DNA of 64,000 nucleotides, from positions 137,482,508 through 137,546,507 of the forward strand of contig CM067374.1 of the NCBI GenBank assembly GCA_034401795.1, read 5' to 3'. Shown one piece after another: positions 32,491 through 42,100 of the stretch. The number at the start of each line of letters is the position of its first letter. The stretch's first letter is position 1. The translations under genes were made by a program, and so were the position numbers. Origin of the DNA: Chaetoderma sp. LZ-2023a (taxonomy: Eukaryota > Mollusca > Caudofoveata > Chaetodermatida > Chaetodermatidae). A model generated the notes under the pieces. The model did not search any database. It worked only from the letters and a program-made list of their open reading frames with translations, and had not been told where the DNA came from.

Positions 32491-32951
32491 TAGACTTGCG
32501 CGATTACGTGATTAAATTGAAAATCGTGATTATGTTTCAAATCGTGAATTTATATGATAAAAATTAAATAATCGAATAATCGTGAATATTTTCTATTGCA
32601 TAAAATATTTCAAAACCTAACTTTCCTTTTTAATGCGATAGGTCATGAAAAATTACATTTTGCTTAGTAAATGTATGATCAATTGCAGGGCAAGAGAAGA
32701 CTATTTTTTTTAATGTATTACTGGAATGCCTGGTTTGAGAATCGAGCCAGGCATTCCAGTGATACATTAAAAAAAATAGTCTTCTCTTGCCCTGCAAATG
32801 GACTAATTCTAAACACCATTGCAATTTTCATTATTGATATTCTTTTATTATTATGTCTTGGTAATTTGTATCCAAGCTGATTAATCGAGTAATCACGATT
32901 ATTCTTTAATAATCGATCGCGATCACTCAACGCAATAATCACGCAAGCCTA
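32491..32951. mobile_element. hAT-type MITE, copy 1 (461 bp) with F1-like core
   Basis: Termini TAGACTTGCGCGATTA and its near complement (ATCACGCAAGCCTA) are flanked by GTTACGTC (32483-32490) and GTTACATC (32952-32959), an 8-bp duplication with one mismatch as expected for hAT. The interior is AT-rich with ATAATCGTGA repeats and has an F1-like hairpin in the middle (about 32685-32805). Confidence 0.88.
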
Positions 32952-32959
32952 GTTACATC

Positions 32960-33370
32960 TAACCAGTCGCATTGGTCAACGGGTCAACTGTTGAAAACAT
33001 ATGCACTTGATTGTAGATTTGTTGCAGTGTGTGGTATCATCATTGATGTCCAGAGCTGACTTCTGGCTCTTACAGCTGATGGCTAATGTTATCTTTCCAT
33101 ATCACGAGATAAAACTTTCAAATGTCTAGCGACACAAATTATTACACTTATCCTGTAAATGCGATTGGGTCTGCCTGTCTATCCGAAGCTTTATCTAAAA
33201 GAGTACTGATCCGATCTGGTTCAAATTTTAATACAACGAAGAAACTTGAGGTGCAAGAGGATTCCCAGTGTTTGGTTATGATCCGGATAAGAATTCAGAT
33301 CTGGATCAGATCAAATTCTGGATCTGTGTATATCTTGGAAAGTGATGGTCTGATATGGCTAAAATGTTAA
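32960..33370. other. no gene recognised; GATCCGGAT-type stretch
   Basis: No supported coding region. 33280-33330 repeats CAGATCTGGATC-like words. R1-like sequence begins near 33370. Confidence 0.4.
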
Positions 33371-33793
33371 CACATGATAGGGTGGGACCATACGCCAGAA
33401 AAACAAAACTTTTGGCATGATCCGAAAAATCTTTTTTTCTTTTCCAAATCCGCTTAAATAGGGCATTGATTCTAAACTCATGAAAGGTCATCTAGGGAAA
33501 CAGCTGAACTAAGTTTGTTCAAAGGAATCTGATTGGCTTAGTGCTTTAGCGGCCATCTTGGATAAACTCATTTTCATGAAAGCAACTGATTGGATCAGGC
33601 TGAAATTTGGGGGATATGATTAGGGACTAAGGGCCATTCAAATTTGTTCAAGGGAAGTTGATACTTAAAGAAACATGGCCGCTGTGGTCTAGTTACAATT
33701 CTGCTCACCTCCTTAGGGTTCTATTTATTGATGACCTTGAAATGCCTATGTTCCAGGTGTTTACAGGCCCCTTGTGCCTCTTGCAAATGAGGT
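33370..33793 (-). mobile_element. R1 repeat, reverse orientation
   Basis: The 5' end (CAAGAGGCACAAGGGGCCTG on the minus strand) lies at about 33765-33790. The piece runs leftwards and contains GGCCATCTTGGAT at about 33553. It forms a fold-back with the next R1 piece. Confidence 0.75.
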
Positions 33794-34390
33794 TCTCCAA
33801 GATGGCCGCTAAAGCACTAAGCCAATCAAGTTCCCTCGAACAAACTTAGTTCAGCTGTTGCCCTAGATGACCTTTCATGAGTTTAGAATCAACACCCTAT
33901 TTTAGTCGATTCGGAAAAGAAGATTTTTAAAGGTGTTTCAAAGTTGGCCAAAATGCAAGATGGCCGCCAGGAAAATTGACCCATCGGCTTAGCTTGAACT
34001 AACCTGACCCTCTATGGCCTAAAGATGCTTCCTGCCACATATACTTGAAATCGGCCCAGAGGTTCTCGAGAAGACATTAAAAATTTTCTATTGCTGGTAT
34101 GGGAGCATTTGGTGGGAGAAAAAAATCCAAGATAGACCCCAAACCGCTTTGGCTGCCGAGCCATTTGGCCAATCAAGGTCCCTTAGGGTAATTTGGTTCA
34201 GCTCTTGCGCTAGATGATATGTCATGAGTTTTGAATCAACCTCCCAAGTGGTTTCGAAGACATTTCTGAAAATCGGCAAAAATCCAAGATGGTAGCTGGC
34301 CAAATTCGCCGAAACACTCCATTTGAACAAACTTGGATCTCTATGCCCTAAAGATGCTTCCTGCCAAATTTAATTGAAATCGGCCCATTA
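33794..34390 (+). mobile_element. R1 repeat, forward orientation
   Basis: Contains three CCAAGATGG-type motifs and typical GAACAAACTT and GGTTCTCGAGAAGACATT blocks. 33799-33905 is a near-perfect inverted copy of 33441-33560. Confidence 0.75.
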
Positions 34391-34394
34391 ATTA

Positions 34395-34620
34395 ATTAAC
34401 CCGTAGCACTCTCATGTCAAAATTTTTAATTTTCAAATTAAATTAAAAAGATGAACTGGTGTTCATTTTTCTACAAATTTGGTGGCATATGGTGCTGTCG
34501 TAGACAGCAACAACGTCCACCAAAATTGTTGAAAAATGTACTCCAGCTACTCTTATATTGACACACGTCATTCATGACGTAATAGAATATTGACATCAGG
34601 GGTAAGAACTAAATGTAGTT
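34395..34620. mobile_element. F3 fold-back element, copy 2
   Basis: Arms at about 34453-34485 and 34516-34548 with the same loop words (GTGCTGTCGTAGACAGC) as copy 1. The left end reads TTAACCCGTAGCAC. Confidence 0.72.
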
Positions 34621-34729
34621 ACAATCTAATCTCTCGATGTTAATTTGCAAATGTCAGCACAGTATTTGGTATTATCCTATATACAAGTAGCCCTATCAGG
34701 CCAAGAGATGATGGTTTTCTCAGGTAGGT

Positions 34730-35150
34730 ACTTTGTAATTCACGGATGGATCACTGTCAATAGACAAATCCAGTTTTAGATATGCCCCATCAATCTCCAC
34801 TCACACTTCACCTGTGTTGAAATGGATCGATCCATGAACTCCCAGACTATTAATTTCCAGAAAGCTATATGGGCAAGAACTTTGTTGAATATTTTGAAAC
34901 TAATTTTACTGGGTGCTGGCCTATGGCAACAACAGCATGCAGTCAAATTAGTTTCAAGATATTCAACAGAATGTTTATTAAATAGTAAAGACATACAATT
35001 TGTACAGCACTGCTTAGTCCATCATCAATTAAATGTTTGTGGCAACCTTATCTCCGTCATTCATAACATAGTTGATTATGACGTCATCTTACACATCACG
35101 TAGTTGATTATGACGTCTTATGATTGATGGATAAACTGGAATACTCCATT
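34730..35150. repeat. F2 element piece downstream of the CENP-B-like gene
   Basis: Contains the central CCAGTTTTAGATATGCCCC block, the TTGAATATTTTGAAACTAAT hairpin and the right arm with TTATGACGTCATC and GGATAAACTGGAATACTCC. The first AATAAA on the gene's strand after its stop lies here (about 34974-34980). Confidence 0.75.
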
Positions 35151-35353
35151 TTGAAGAATGACCTCATCCTGACTGCCAAAAGGTAGATATCTATGTATAC
35201 ACATGACACTCTTTTGTATGCAATATTACGTTAAATACTTTGAAACTAATTTGACTGCAGTTGAACAAGCTTCAAAATATTCATCAGATTTCCTTTATAG
35301 TTGGAATTTAGAAACTGGCATTTAACACATTAACGTACAATATGTTATCTGAA

Positions 35354-37213
35354 CTATTCAGCTGGTTTCTCAGCTGACTCCTCCCCCGTTTTCTCTGTCG
35401 TTTGCGCTGTAGATTTCTCCGTGGATTTCTCTTCCGGCTTCTCCACAGGCTTATCCTGACTGCGTTGAGACAGAATAGCATCGCGAACAGCACCCTCAGC
35501 TTTTTCATACACGCCACGAAGATGAGAGGCAGAATTAGACGTACGACGAAAGAATAATGTTAATTGATGCGCAACACGCAAAACGTCATATAAGTTATCC
35601 AGCTGTATCTGCGCGGGCCGCTTTTGCTCTGATCCAGACATGGCAGACACTGAAGTATCATTAACAAGGCTGGCTTGCTCAGATGCTTTTCTCTTCTTAT
35701 AAGCACTGATGTTTGCTGGCTGGCCTGATGCTAGTGATCGAGCTTGGCTAGGCTGATTAGATTGAACACTAGATTTTATTATGTGTGATTCTTTAGCCAT
35801 TGTGGCCGGCTTTGCTGAGTACTTATCAGCGGCATGTGGCAGTAATTGATTCATGTCTTTAACTAAACCATGCTGCATCACGTATGACTCTTTACCATGG
35901 CTGTGCGGAAGCTGCTGGTAGACCTCTTTCAGAGAACTCTGCTGTAATGGTGGGTACATTTCTTTAAGAGGTCCATGGGGTGGCGCATACAAGTCCCTCC
36001 CGTGCACATGTGATGGAGGAGGATATGACTCCATTTGAGAAGATATTTGACATGACGGCAAACCGTGTGCATCATGCATAAGGTCTGGTCTCTGACTGGT
36101 TGGAAAAACAGACAGTTGATGGTCATGGATGGCTGTAAATGCTTGAGATGGTCGGAAAGCTGAAGTGGCAGACTGATCCTTTGCTGACCCAGCACAGGCA
36201 GCCATGGTATAGTTCTGCGCCATCACACGGTAGTTATCCTGGGTACCCTGAGGGCCAGGCAAGTTAACTCTTTTAGCCATCTCATTGAAGGTGCTATCAA
36301 TAAACTTATTCCATTCTGTCCACTCCGGGTTATTTTGCTGCATCTGTGACACATGAGATGGCATCTCCATGTGTGTTTGAGCAGACGCCCTGCTATCAAT
36401 TACTGGTATCTGTCTGCCGCTATCTCCTGCACCCGCTGCTGCCACAGATATAGGCCCTGAAGAACTAGCCGGCGGCGAGTGAAGCAACTGTGCCACATCC
36501 TGTGGGATAGCTTCTGGTAATTTCTCACTTTTACCCGCATCAGGCTTCTTCTTCCTCTTGCTCTTCTTGGTTGTAAATATTAAGTTATGTCTCTTTCTGA
36601 AACTTTGTAGCCAGCCATTAGAACCCTTGAAGTCATTGATTCTGAGTTCCAATGCAAACTCTCGTGCTTTCTGCTGACACATAGCTCCCGTTACCGGGAT
36701 GTTTCCGTCACGAAGTCTCTGGTACCACTGCCATGTTAACAGGTTCACCTCTTCATTTCCTGTGTGTACATAAGCACGCACACGTCCTATGAACTTATTT
36801 GCACGATACTGCCGAAGTATATCATTTTTCCTGCGCATAATGTTGCCAACTTGGGTTTTACCAACGTCATACTTGATTGCTAATTTTCGCTGACTCAGGG
36901 TCTCTGCCTCCTTGATTAACGCTACCTTCTGCTCTATCATTAGTTCTTTGCGCTTCCGACGTGTTCTGTAGAGATTTAACATCCCCTGTAAGGTATACAC
37001 AGGCTGCGGCAAGATTTTGGATAGTGAATTCAATGAGGTTGACGACCAAGAATCATCTTCTGTCTTGAGACGGGAAAGCTTGAGGCTATCTACACGTTTG
37101 TCAGGAGAGCTCTTGTCAGGAGTGGTGTGGTTGGATGTCTTACTACCAGAAGGCTGACCCGATTGCGATGCATCGTCTTTAGAACTTTGTGAAGATGTTG
37201 CTGAAACATCCAT
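35354..37213 (-). CDS. CENP-B/pogo-type helix-turn-helix DNA-binding protein (transposase-derived, no DDE domain)
   Basis: Intact frame of 619 codons, read from the ATG at 37213; a GTG three codons earlier is ignored. That ATG has A at -3 and G at +4, a strong context. Order: Ser-rich N-terminus (1-65); a CENP-B N-terminal/pipsqueak-like HTH at about 84-137, with SQRKLAIKYDVGKTQVGNIM; a second HTH of the CENP-B/Tc5 type at about 153-212, with WYQRLRDGNIPVTGAMCQQK and GSNGWLQSFRKRHNL; a basic cluster KKSKRKKKP (216-224); a long Gln/Ser/Pro/His-rich middle with degenerate KE(M/V/S)Y repeats (about 400-465); a second basic KKRK; a predicted helical block (about 536-585); and a Lys/Glu tail. The DDE nuclease expected after these domains in pogo or Tigger transposases is absent. 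It probably binds DNA in the nucleus; target and role are unknown. It could be a domesticated gene or a recent retrocopy. Confidence 0.85.
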   Translation of the reverse strand: MDVSATSSQSSKDDASQSGQPSGSKTSNHTTPDKSSPDKRVDSLKLSRLKTEDDSWSSTSLNSLSKILPQPVYTLQGMLNLYRTRRKRKELMIEQKVALIKEAETLSQRKLAIKYDVGKTQVGNIMRRKNDILRQYRANKFIGRVRAYVHTGNEEVNLLTWQWYQRLRDGNIPVTGAMCQQKAREFALELRINDFKGSNGWLQSFRKRHNLIFTTKKSKRKKKPDAGKSEKLPEAIPQDVAQLLHSPPASSSGPISVAAAGAGDSGRQIPVIDSRASAQTHMEMPSHVSQMQQNNPEWTEWNKFIDSTFNEMAKRVNLPGPQGTQDNYRVMAQNYTMAACAGSAKDQSATSAFRPSQAFTAIHDHQLSVFPTSQRPDLMHDAHGLPSCQISSQMESYPPPSHVHGRDLYAPPHGPLKEMYPPLQQSSLKEVYQQLPHSHGKESYVMQHGLVKDMNQLLPHAADKYSAKPATMAKESHIIKSSVQSNQPSQARSLASGQPANISAYKKRKASEQASLVNDTSVSAMSGSEQKRPAQIQLDNLYDVLRVAHQLTLFFRRTSNSASHLRGVYEKAEGAVRDAILSQRSQDKPVEKPEEKSTEKSTAQTTEKTGEESAEKPAE

Positions 37214-37245
37214 TTTTATCACCTGGAGCAGAGGTTATACCTTAT

Positions 37246-37262
37246 CTGAAAATACAAAACAA
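37246..37262 (-). promoter_or_regulatory. candidate 3' splice acceptor before the CENP-B-like gene
   Basis: On the minus strand GTTTTGTATTTTCAG ends at 37246, 32 bases before the ATG. It has a pyrimidine-rich tract and AG, so a spliced 5' leader is plausible. A second AG follows at CTCCAG. Confidence 0.45.
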
Positions 37263-37274
37263 TCTTAATGTTAA

Positions 37275-37510
37275 TATACAGACATGACAGATAATAATAC
37301 GTAATAGAACATTCCAGTTTATCCAGCCATCATATGACGTTATGCTCACCTACGTCATCGTAGATAGGTTCGTCACAAATGCATAATTGATGATGGTCTA
37401 AGCGTTATTATACGAATTGTATTTCTTTACTACTTAATAAACATGTTGTTGAATATGGTGAAACCAATTTGACTGGGCACTGTTGCAAAAGCACCCAGTC
37501 AAACTAGAAA
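37275..37510. repeat. F2 left arm upstream of the CENP-B-like gene
   Basis: Contains CATTCCAGTTTATCCAG, ATCATATGACG, CTACGTCATCG, TTAATAAACATG and TTGAATATGGTG in the order of the F2 left arm, then a GACTGGGC...GCACCCAGTC hairpin. It is inverted relative to the F2 piece at 34730-35150, so the gene lies between mirrored arms. Confidence 0.72.
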
Positions 37511-37600
37511 ACATTGTTCGACTCAGAGGGCCCCACAATCACAGGAAATACCTTTCTCTATATAGTAGGTAGCAATTTTATTCAAACCTTCATATTATTA

Positions 37601-39671
37601 AACAAGAGGCCCAAGGGGCCTGTATCGCTCACCTGGAACATAGGCATTTAAACTAGAAAGGTGATTCCTATAAGTAGCGGTTCTGGAGTTGTTTTTGCGA
37701 AAAATAGGTCATCCAAGATGGCTATTAAACAAATTTGGACTTTTGCCCTAGATGATGTTTCATGAGTCTTGGTTTCGGAGATTTTTAAAGATGTTTCTAA
37801 AAATCAGCCAAAATCCAAGATGGTCACCAGCTAAATTAGCCGATCGGCTTCGTTTGAACATACTTGAATCTCTTCACCCTAAGGATGCTTCCTGCCAAAT
37901 ATAAAATGAAATCGGCCTAGCAGTTCTCGAGAAGACATTTTAAATTTCTCATTGCTTTAATATGGGAGCTTTTGGCAGGAAAATGATCCAAGATGGCTGC
38001 CAAACCGTTTATCCGACGGTTTCGAAAATTGCAAATATGAGATCAGAATAATCTAAAACATATAAAACCAATTTCAGTCTCAAAATCCATCAAATAAAAA
38101 AATCCAATATGCCCGCCAAACACCATATTTTGATTGGCCCAAGGCGGCCATGTTTTATTATGAATCGACTTCCCGTGAACAAAGTTTAATGGCCCTTAGT
38201 CCCTAATTATATCTGCCAAATTTCCGCCCGATCCCTTCAGCAGTTCTGGAAGTCGTTTTTGCTAAGACTAGGTCAACCAAGATGGCTGCCGAACCATGGG
38301 ACCACTCAAGTTCCCTTGAACAAACTTGGTTCAGCTCTTGCCCTATATCATATTTCATTGGGTTTCCTTCAATCCACCAAGCGGTTTCGGAGAAGATTTT
38401 TAAAGACGTTTATAAGAATCGACCAAAATCCAAGATGGCCACTGGCCAAATTGGCGGATCGGCTTCGTTTGAACAAACTTCATATCTACACCATAAGGAT
38501 GCTTCCTGCCAAATATAATTGAAATCGGCCCAGTATTCTCAAGAAGACATTTTAAATTTCCCATTGCTTTAGTATGGGAGCTTTTGCCGGGAAAATGATC
38601 CAAGATGGCCACCAAACCGTTTATCCGACAGTTTCGAAAATTGCAACTTTCAGATAGGCTTGCGCGATTATTGCTTTCAGTAATCACGATCGATTATTTA
38701 ATAATAATCGCGATTACTCGATTAATCAGCTCGAGTACAAATTACCCAGTTATAACAGCAAACAAAGCATATCAATGACGAAAGCTGCAATGATGTTGAG
38801 AAAGGTCGATTTGCAGGACAAGAGATTATTTTTGAAAATGTAGCACTTGAATACATTTTCAAAAATAGCCTTCTCTTGGACTACAAATGGGCATGCATTC
38901 ACTGAGCAAAATGTAAATTTCTGTGACCGATCGCAATAAAGAATAATTAAAAGGTAGGTTTTGAATTATTTTATGCTGTAGAATTATTCACGATTATTCG
39001 ATTATTTAATTTTTAATCATATAAATTCACGATTTAAAAAATAATCACGATTTTCGATTTAATCCCGTAATTGCGCAAGCCTAATTTCAGATCACAATAC
39101 CCAAAAAACATATATAAAACCAATTTCAGCCTCAAAATCCATTAAATAAAAAAATCCAATATGGCCGCCAAACACGCTATATTTTGATTGGCCGGGTGCA
39201 GCCATGTTTTTTGACGGATCAACTTCCCTTGAACAAACCTTAATGGGCCTTAGGCTCTAATCATACCTTCCAAATTTCGGCCCGATCCCTTCTGTGGTTC
39301 TGGAGAAGTTGTTTTCACGAAAACTAGGTCAACCAAGATGGCAGCCAAGCGATCGGACCAATCAAGTTCCCTAGATCATATTTCATGAGATTTGCATCAA
39401 ATCCCCCAAGCGGTTTCGGAGAAGACTTTTAAAGACGTTTCCTAAAATCTGCCAAAATCCAAGATGGCTGTTGGCCAAATTGGCTGATCGGCTTCATTTG
39501 AAATAATGTGGATCCCTATGCCCTATGGATGCTTCCTGCCAAATATAATTGAAATCGGCCCAGCGGTTCGTGAGAAGTCATTTAAAGGAAAAGTTGGACG
39601 GACGGACGGACGGACGGATGGACAGTCATCATGGCATAAGCTCACTTGGCCTGTCAGGCCAGGTGAGCTAA
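37601..39671 (+). mobile_element. R1 repeat, full length, with nested hAT MITE
   Basis: The 5' end is AACAAGAGGCCCAAGGGGCC (an AGGCCC/GGGGCCT hairpin), then GCTCACCTGG (37627-37636). The 3' end has GGAC tandem steps (about 39596-39618) and the hairpin AGCTCACTTGGCC / GGCCAGGTGAGCT, ending CTAA. GCTCACCTGG and CCAGGTGAGC (39659-39668) are perfect subterminal inverted repeats. The interior is a series of degenerate modules, each with CCAAGATGGC(C/T), GAACAAACTT and GGTT(C/T)(C/T)(G/C)GAGAAG blocks. There is no coding capacity and no target duplication is seen. A Helitron/Helentron-like non-autonomous element (HINE) fits; unproven. Confidence 0.75.
38655..39083. mobile_element. hAT-type MITE, copy 2 (429 bp), nested in R1
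   Basis: Termini TAGGCTTGCGCGATTA and its near complement, flanked by CTTTCAGA (38647-38654) and ATTTCAGA (39084-39091), an 8-bp duplication with one mismatch. The R1 sequence resumes exactly at the duplication. The interior matches 32491-32951 in the opposite orientation, including the F1-like hairpin (about 38812-38896). Confidence 0.92.
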
Positions 39672-39778
39672 AAATATTTAAAAAAAAAAGGAAATTGACA
39701 AAATTTTTAGTCTTTGCATTAAAACGACCAGACGTATATATACTGGTCTGGCGTTTTGTTAGCTTACTAAAATACTTA

Positions 39779-40053
39779 CCACTCAATTCACTGTTTGCTA
39801 AAAGTCACCTGACTTAGATATCTCAGAAAATTTTAACCTATTCATTCCCATGGTGTAGGTTCCCTTGAAACAAGTTTAGCAGAGATACATCCCTCCATTG
39901 GGTAGTCTTGATAGTATCTCTTTAACTCTAAAGCAGTCATTGCTCTAGGGAACCGGTTCCTCTATTCCTATAGAGAACATATAAACGAGTCTGTGAGCAT
40001 GCGCACTTATGCTACTATGCATGCGACAGAGTCCAAGCCGTCATTAATTAATT
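39779..40053. repeat. DIRS inverted terminal repeat, left
   Basis: Perfect inverted partner of 46600-46874. Contains AGGGAACCGGTTCC and GAGCATGCGCAC. Confidence 0.95.
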
Positions 40054-40108
40054 CCACAAATTTTTAATGATTTGCAATTTAACGATGCGGGGTGGCTGAG
40101 GTGGGCCC

Positions 40109-40228
40109 CAGTGAATTGAGTGGTAAGTATTTTAGTAAGCTAACAAAACGCCAGACCAGTATATATACGTCTGGTCGTTTTGTAACACAACAAAAATACT
40201 AAGCCACTCAATTCACTGTTTGCTAAAA
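40109..40228. repeat. DIRS internal complementary region (ICR)
   Basis: First part (40109-40181) is the reverse complement of 39721-39793. Second part (40177-40228) is the reverse complement of 46850-46901. The two overlap at GTTTT, equal to the AAAAC shared by both ends. In DIRS1 the ICR is thought to template completion of the ends and circle formation. Confidence 0.92.
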
Positions 40229-40570
40229 CACAGAATTGGTCAGAGCCCAAATACTAGGTGGGTTGGTAAATTGCAAATCAGGAATGAAAGGTTAATCACC
40301 AAAAATACTAAAACCAACTAAATCGCTGAAGTGCTGAAATAGCACGAACAAACAAATGTTCGAAATAAAATACAATAATATAATGATAATTAGAAAATCT
40401 CAGCAAAGAGAATTTAAAAACAGCCGTGAGATGGTGAAGAAGACGGCTGACTAAAGAATCTAGGCAATTGAGCCTAGGTTTGAGTGGCGAAACGAGAAAT
40501 GTCAGATTGTGAATTGAATCTGATCTTTCAGATAAAAATAATGTAGAATCTGACATTTATACTGCAACTT
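40229..40570. other. DIRS 3' region between recombinase remnant and ICR
   Basis: AT-rich; no supported coding frame. Contains a GGATTGAAT-type palindromic stretch near 40500-40550 (AGATTCAATTC / GAATTGAATCTG). Confidence 0.45.
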
Positions 40571-40574
40571 ACAT

Positions 40575-40925
40575 AATGTCGTCCACTGATAGATCTGCAT
40601 AGAATGCGAAGGAGAAGGCCATACCACGAACATCGTGTGCCTTAACACAAACTGAGTGTCTCCTGGAGATACATTCTAGTGTCAATTAATGGTGTCTGTA
40701 ATCCAGTTGATGAGATGCGCGCTTACTAAACAAATTCGCATAAGTAATCTGAACGGTAGATCTGCATAGAATGTGAAGGAGAAGGCCATACCACGAACAT
40801 CGTGTGCCTTAACACTTACTGAGTGTCTCCTGGAGGTACATTCTAGTGTCGATTAATGGTGTCTGTAATCCAGTTGATGAGATGCGCGCTTACTAAACAA
40901 ATTTGCATAAGTAACCTGAACGGTG
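40575..40925 (-). pseudogene. DIRS tyrosine recombinase remnant, tandemly duplicated
   Basis: On the minus strand the segment KAHDVRGMAFSFAFYADLSV (codons near 40580-40640) matches the conserved His-x-x-Arg block of DIRS-type tyrosine recombinases, which integrate the circular DNA copy. The block stops at a TAA soon after, before the catalytic Tyr expected by family knowledge. The surrounding 167 bp occurs twice in tandem (starts 40591 and 40758) with few differences. Both copies are truncated. Confidence 0.72.
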
Positions 40926-42100
40926 TTTCAAAAAGATATTTTAAATTGGGCATAGTTTTCGGAAAGGATTGAAAACAATTAATTAGGTTTTATATATATA
41001 TAAGATCTCTTCAAGGGCAAAGAATGAGGCCAGCTCTCCTACCACCTAGAAAAGATCATTCCCAAAAAGAATATGAATATCAAAATGCCCTCTAACAAAC
41101 GCGGCCGCGAATGATTTCAGAGTTATACAATTAAACAGATGGACCCAAGAATGAATTAATAGAGGAATTTATTATAGGTATTTGCCTTTGTGCTATACCC
41201 CTAAAAATACCGGTACCATGGATAAATGATGTAAATACTTAATAACTCTCAAACCGGCTTCTAGAAAACAAAGAAGGATAGATGCTAGTGAAAACGATAA
41301 CACCACCCCAGCATACAGGGATTTAAATCATCAAAAAATATGCCATGCATCTATGACTTGATGATGGGATGCAGAATCGGGCGAGATAATGTGCTGTTCT
41401 AACAACCATTTGAAAACCTTAAATATACTCTGGTAAATTCTCCTGTAACAGATAGTTTGAATTGATTAAGAATACTAAAGTTCAGACAAAAAATAAATTT
41501 CTGAAAAACAGGTCTCTTGGAAAATACCATATATACATATTGAAGATTTGTGGAATGATGAACTGAAAGCTGCTGTTAAACGAGATAGAAAATCAGCAAA
41601 ATTGGTAAGACGCTTTGGATTTCCACAAAGAGGACTACGAGATCCACTGAATAACTCTCATTGGGCCAAGCAGGAGTGATTAAAGGGATAATACATTCTG
41701 CTGACAAAAGTTCTTAAAGACAATTGTACTAGAAACCGCTGACAAAAGTTCTTAAATACAATTGGCACTAGAAAGTTAAATTGAAGATAAAATGTGAAGT
41801 CTATGACTGGGCCAGAGCATCTACCGCCAGAGCCTAGCCTGGAGGAAGAATATGAACATCAAATCTGGACACTATACTGAGTAGAAACTTAATGGGATGT
41901 AATAAATGAGCTACAAGGAAAATCATTCTACCTGGAATGTGAGCTGCTGAAAGTTTTGCTGACATCTCCACCGCAGGAGGAAGACCAAGACTCCAGACAA
42001 AATATGATAACCTCAACTGCCCTGCTTGTTGATGAAGGTCACTACTATAGAAATGACTGCATGAGCAGATAGGTGCTTGTGAAAGAGACAATATCTCTTC
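40926..42100 (-). pseudogene. decayed DIRS pol interior, RNase H tail remnant
   Basis: Heavily interrupted minus-strand coding traces. The clearest is AAHIPGRMIFLVAHLL near 41910-41960, resembling the HIPG..N..AD.LS block at the RNase H end of DIRS pol. Between it and the recombinase block all frames carry many stops. Confidence 0.5.

Noticed and set aside
34730..37510. Calling the CENP-B-like gene plus F2 arms a complete transposon
   Set aside because: Arms are incomplete, no target duplication is seen and F2 also exists without the gene; kept only as a hypothesis.
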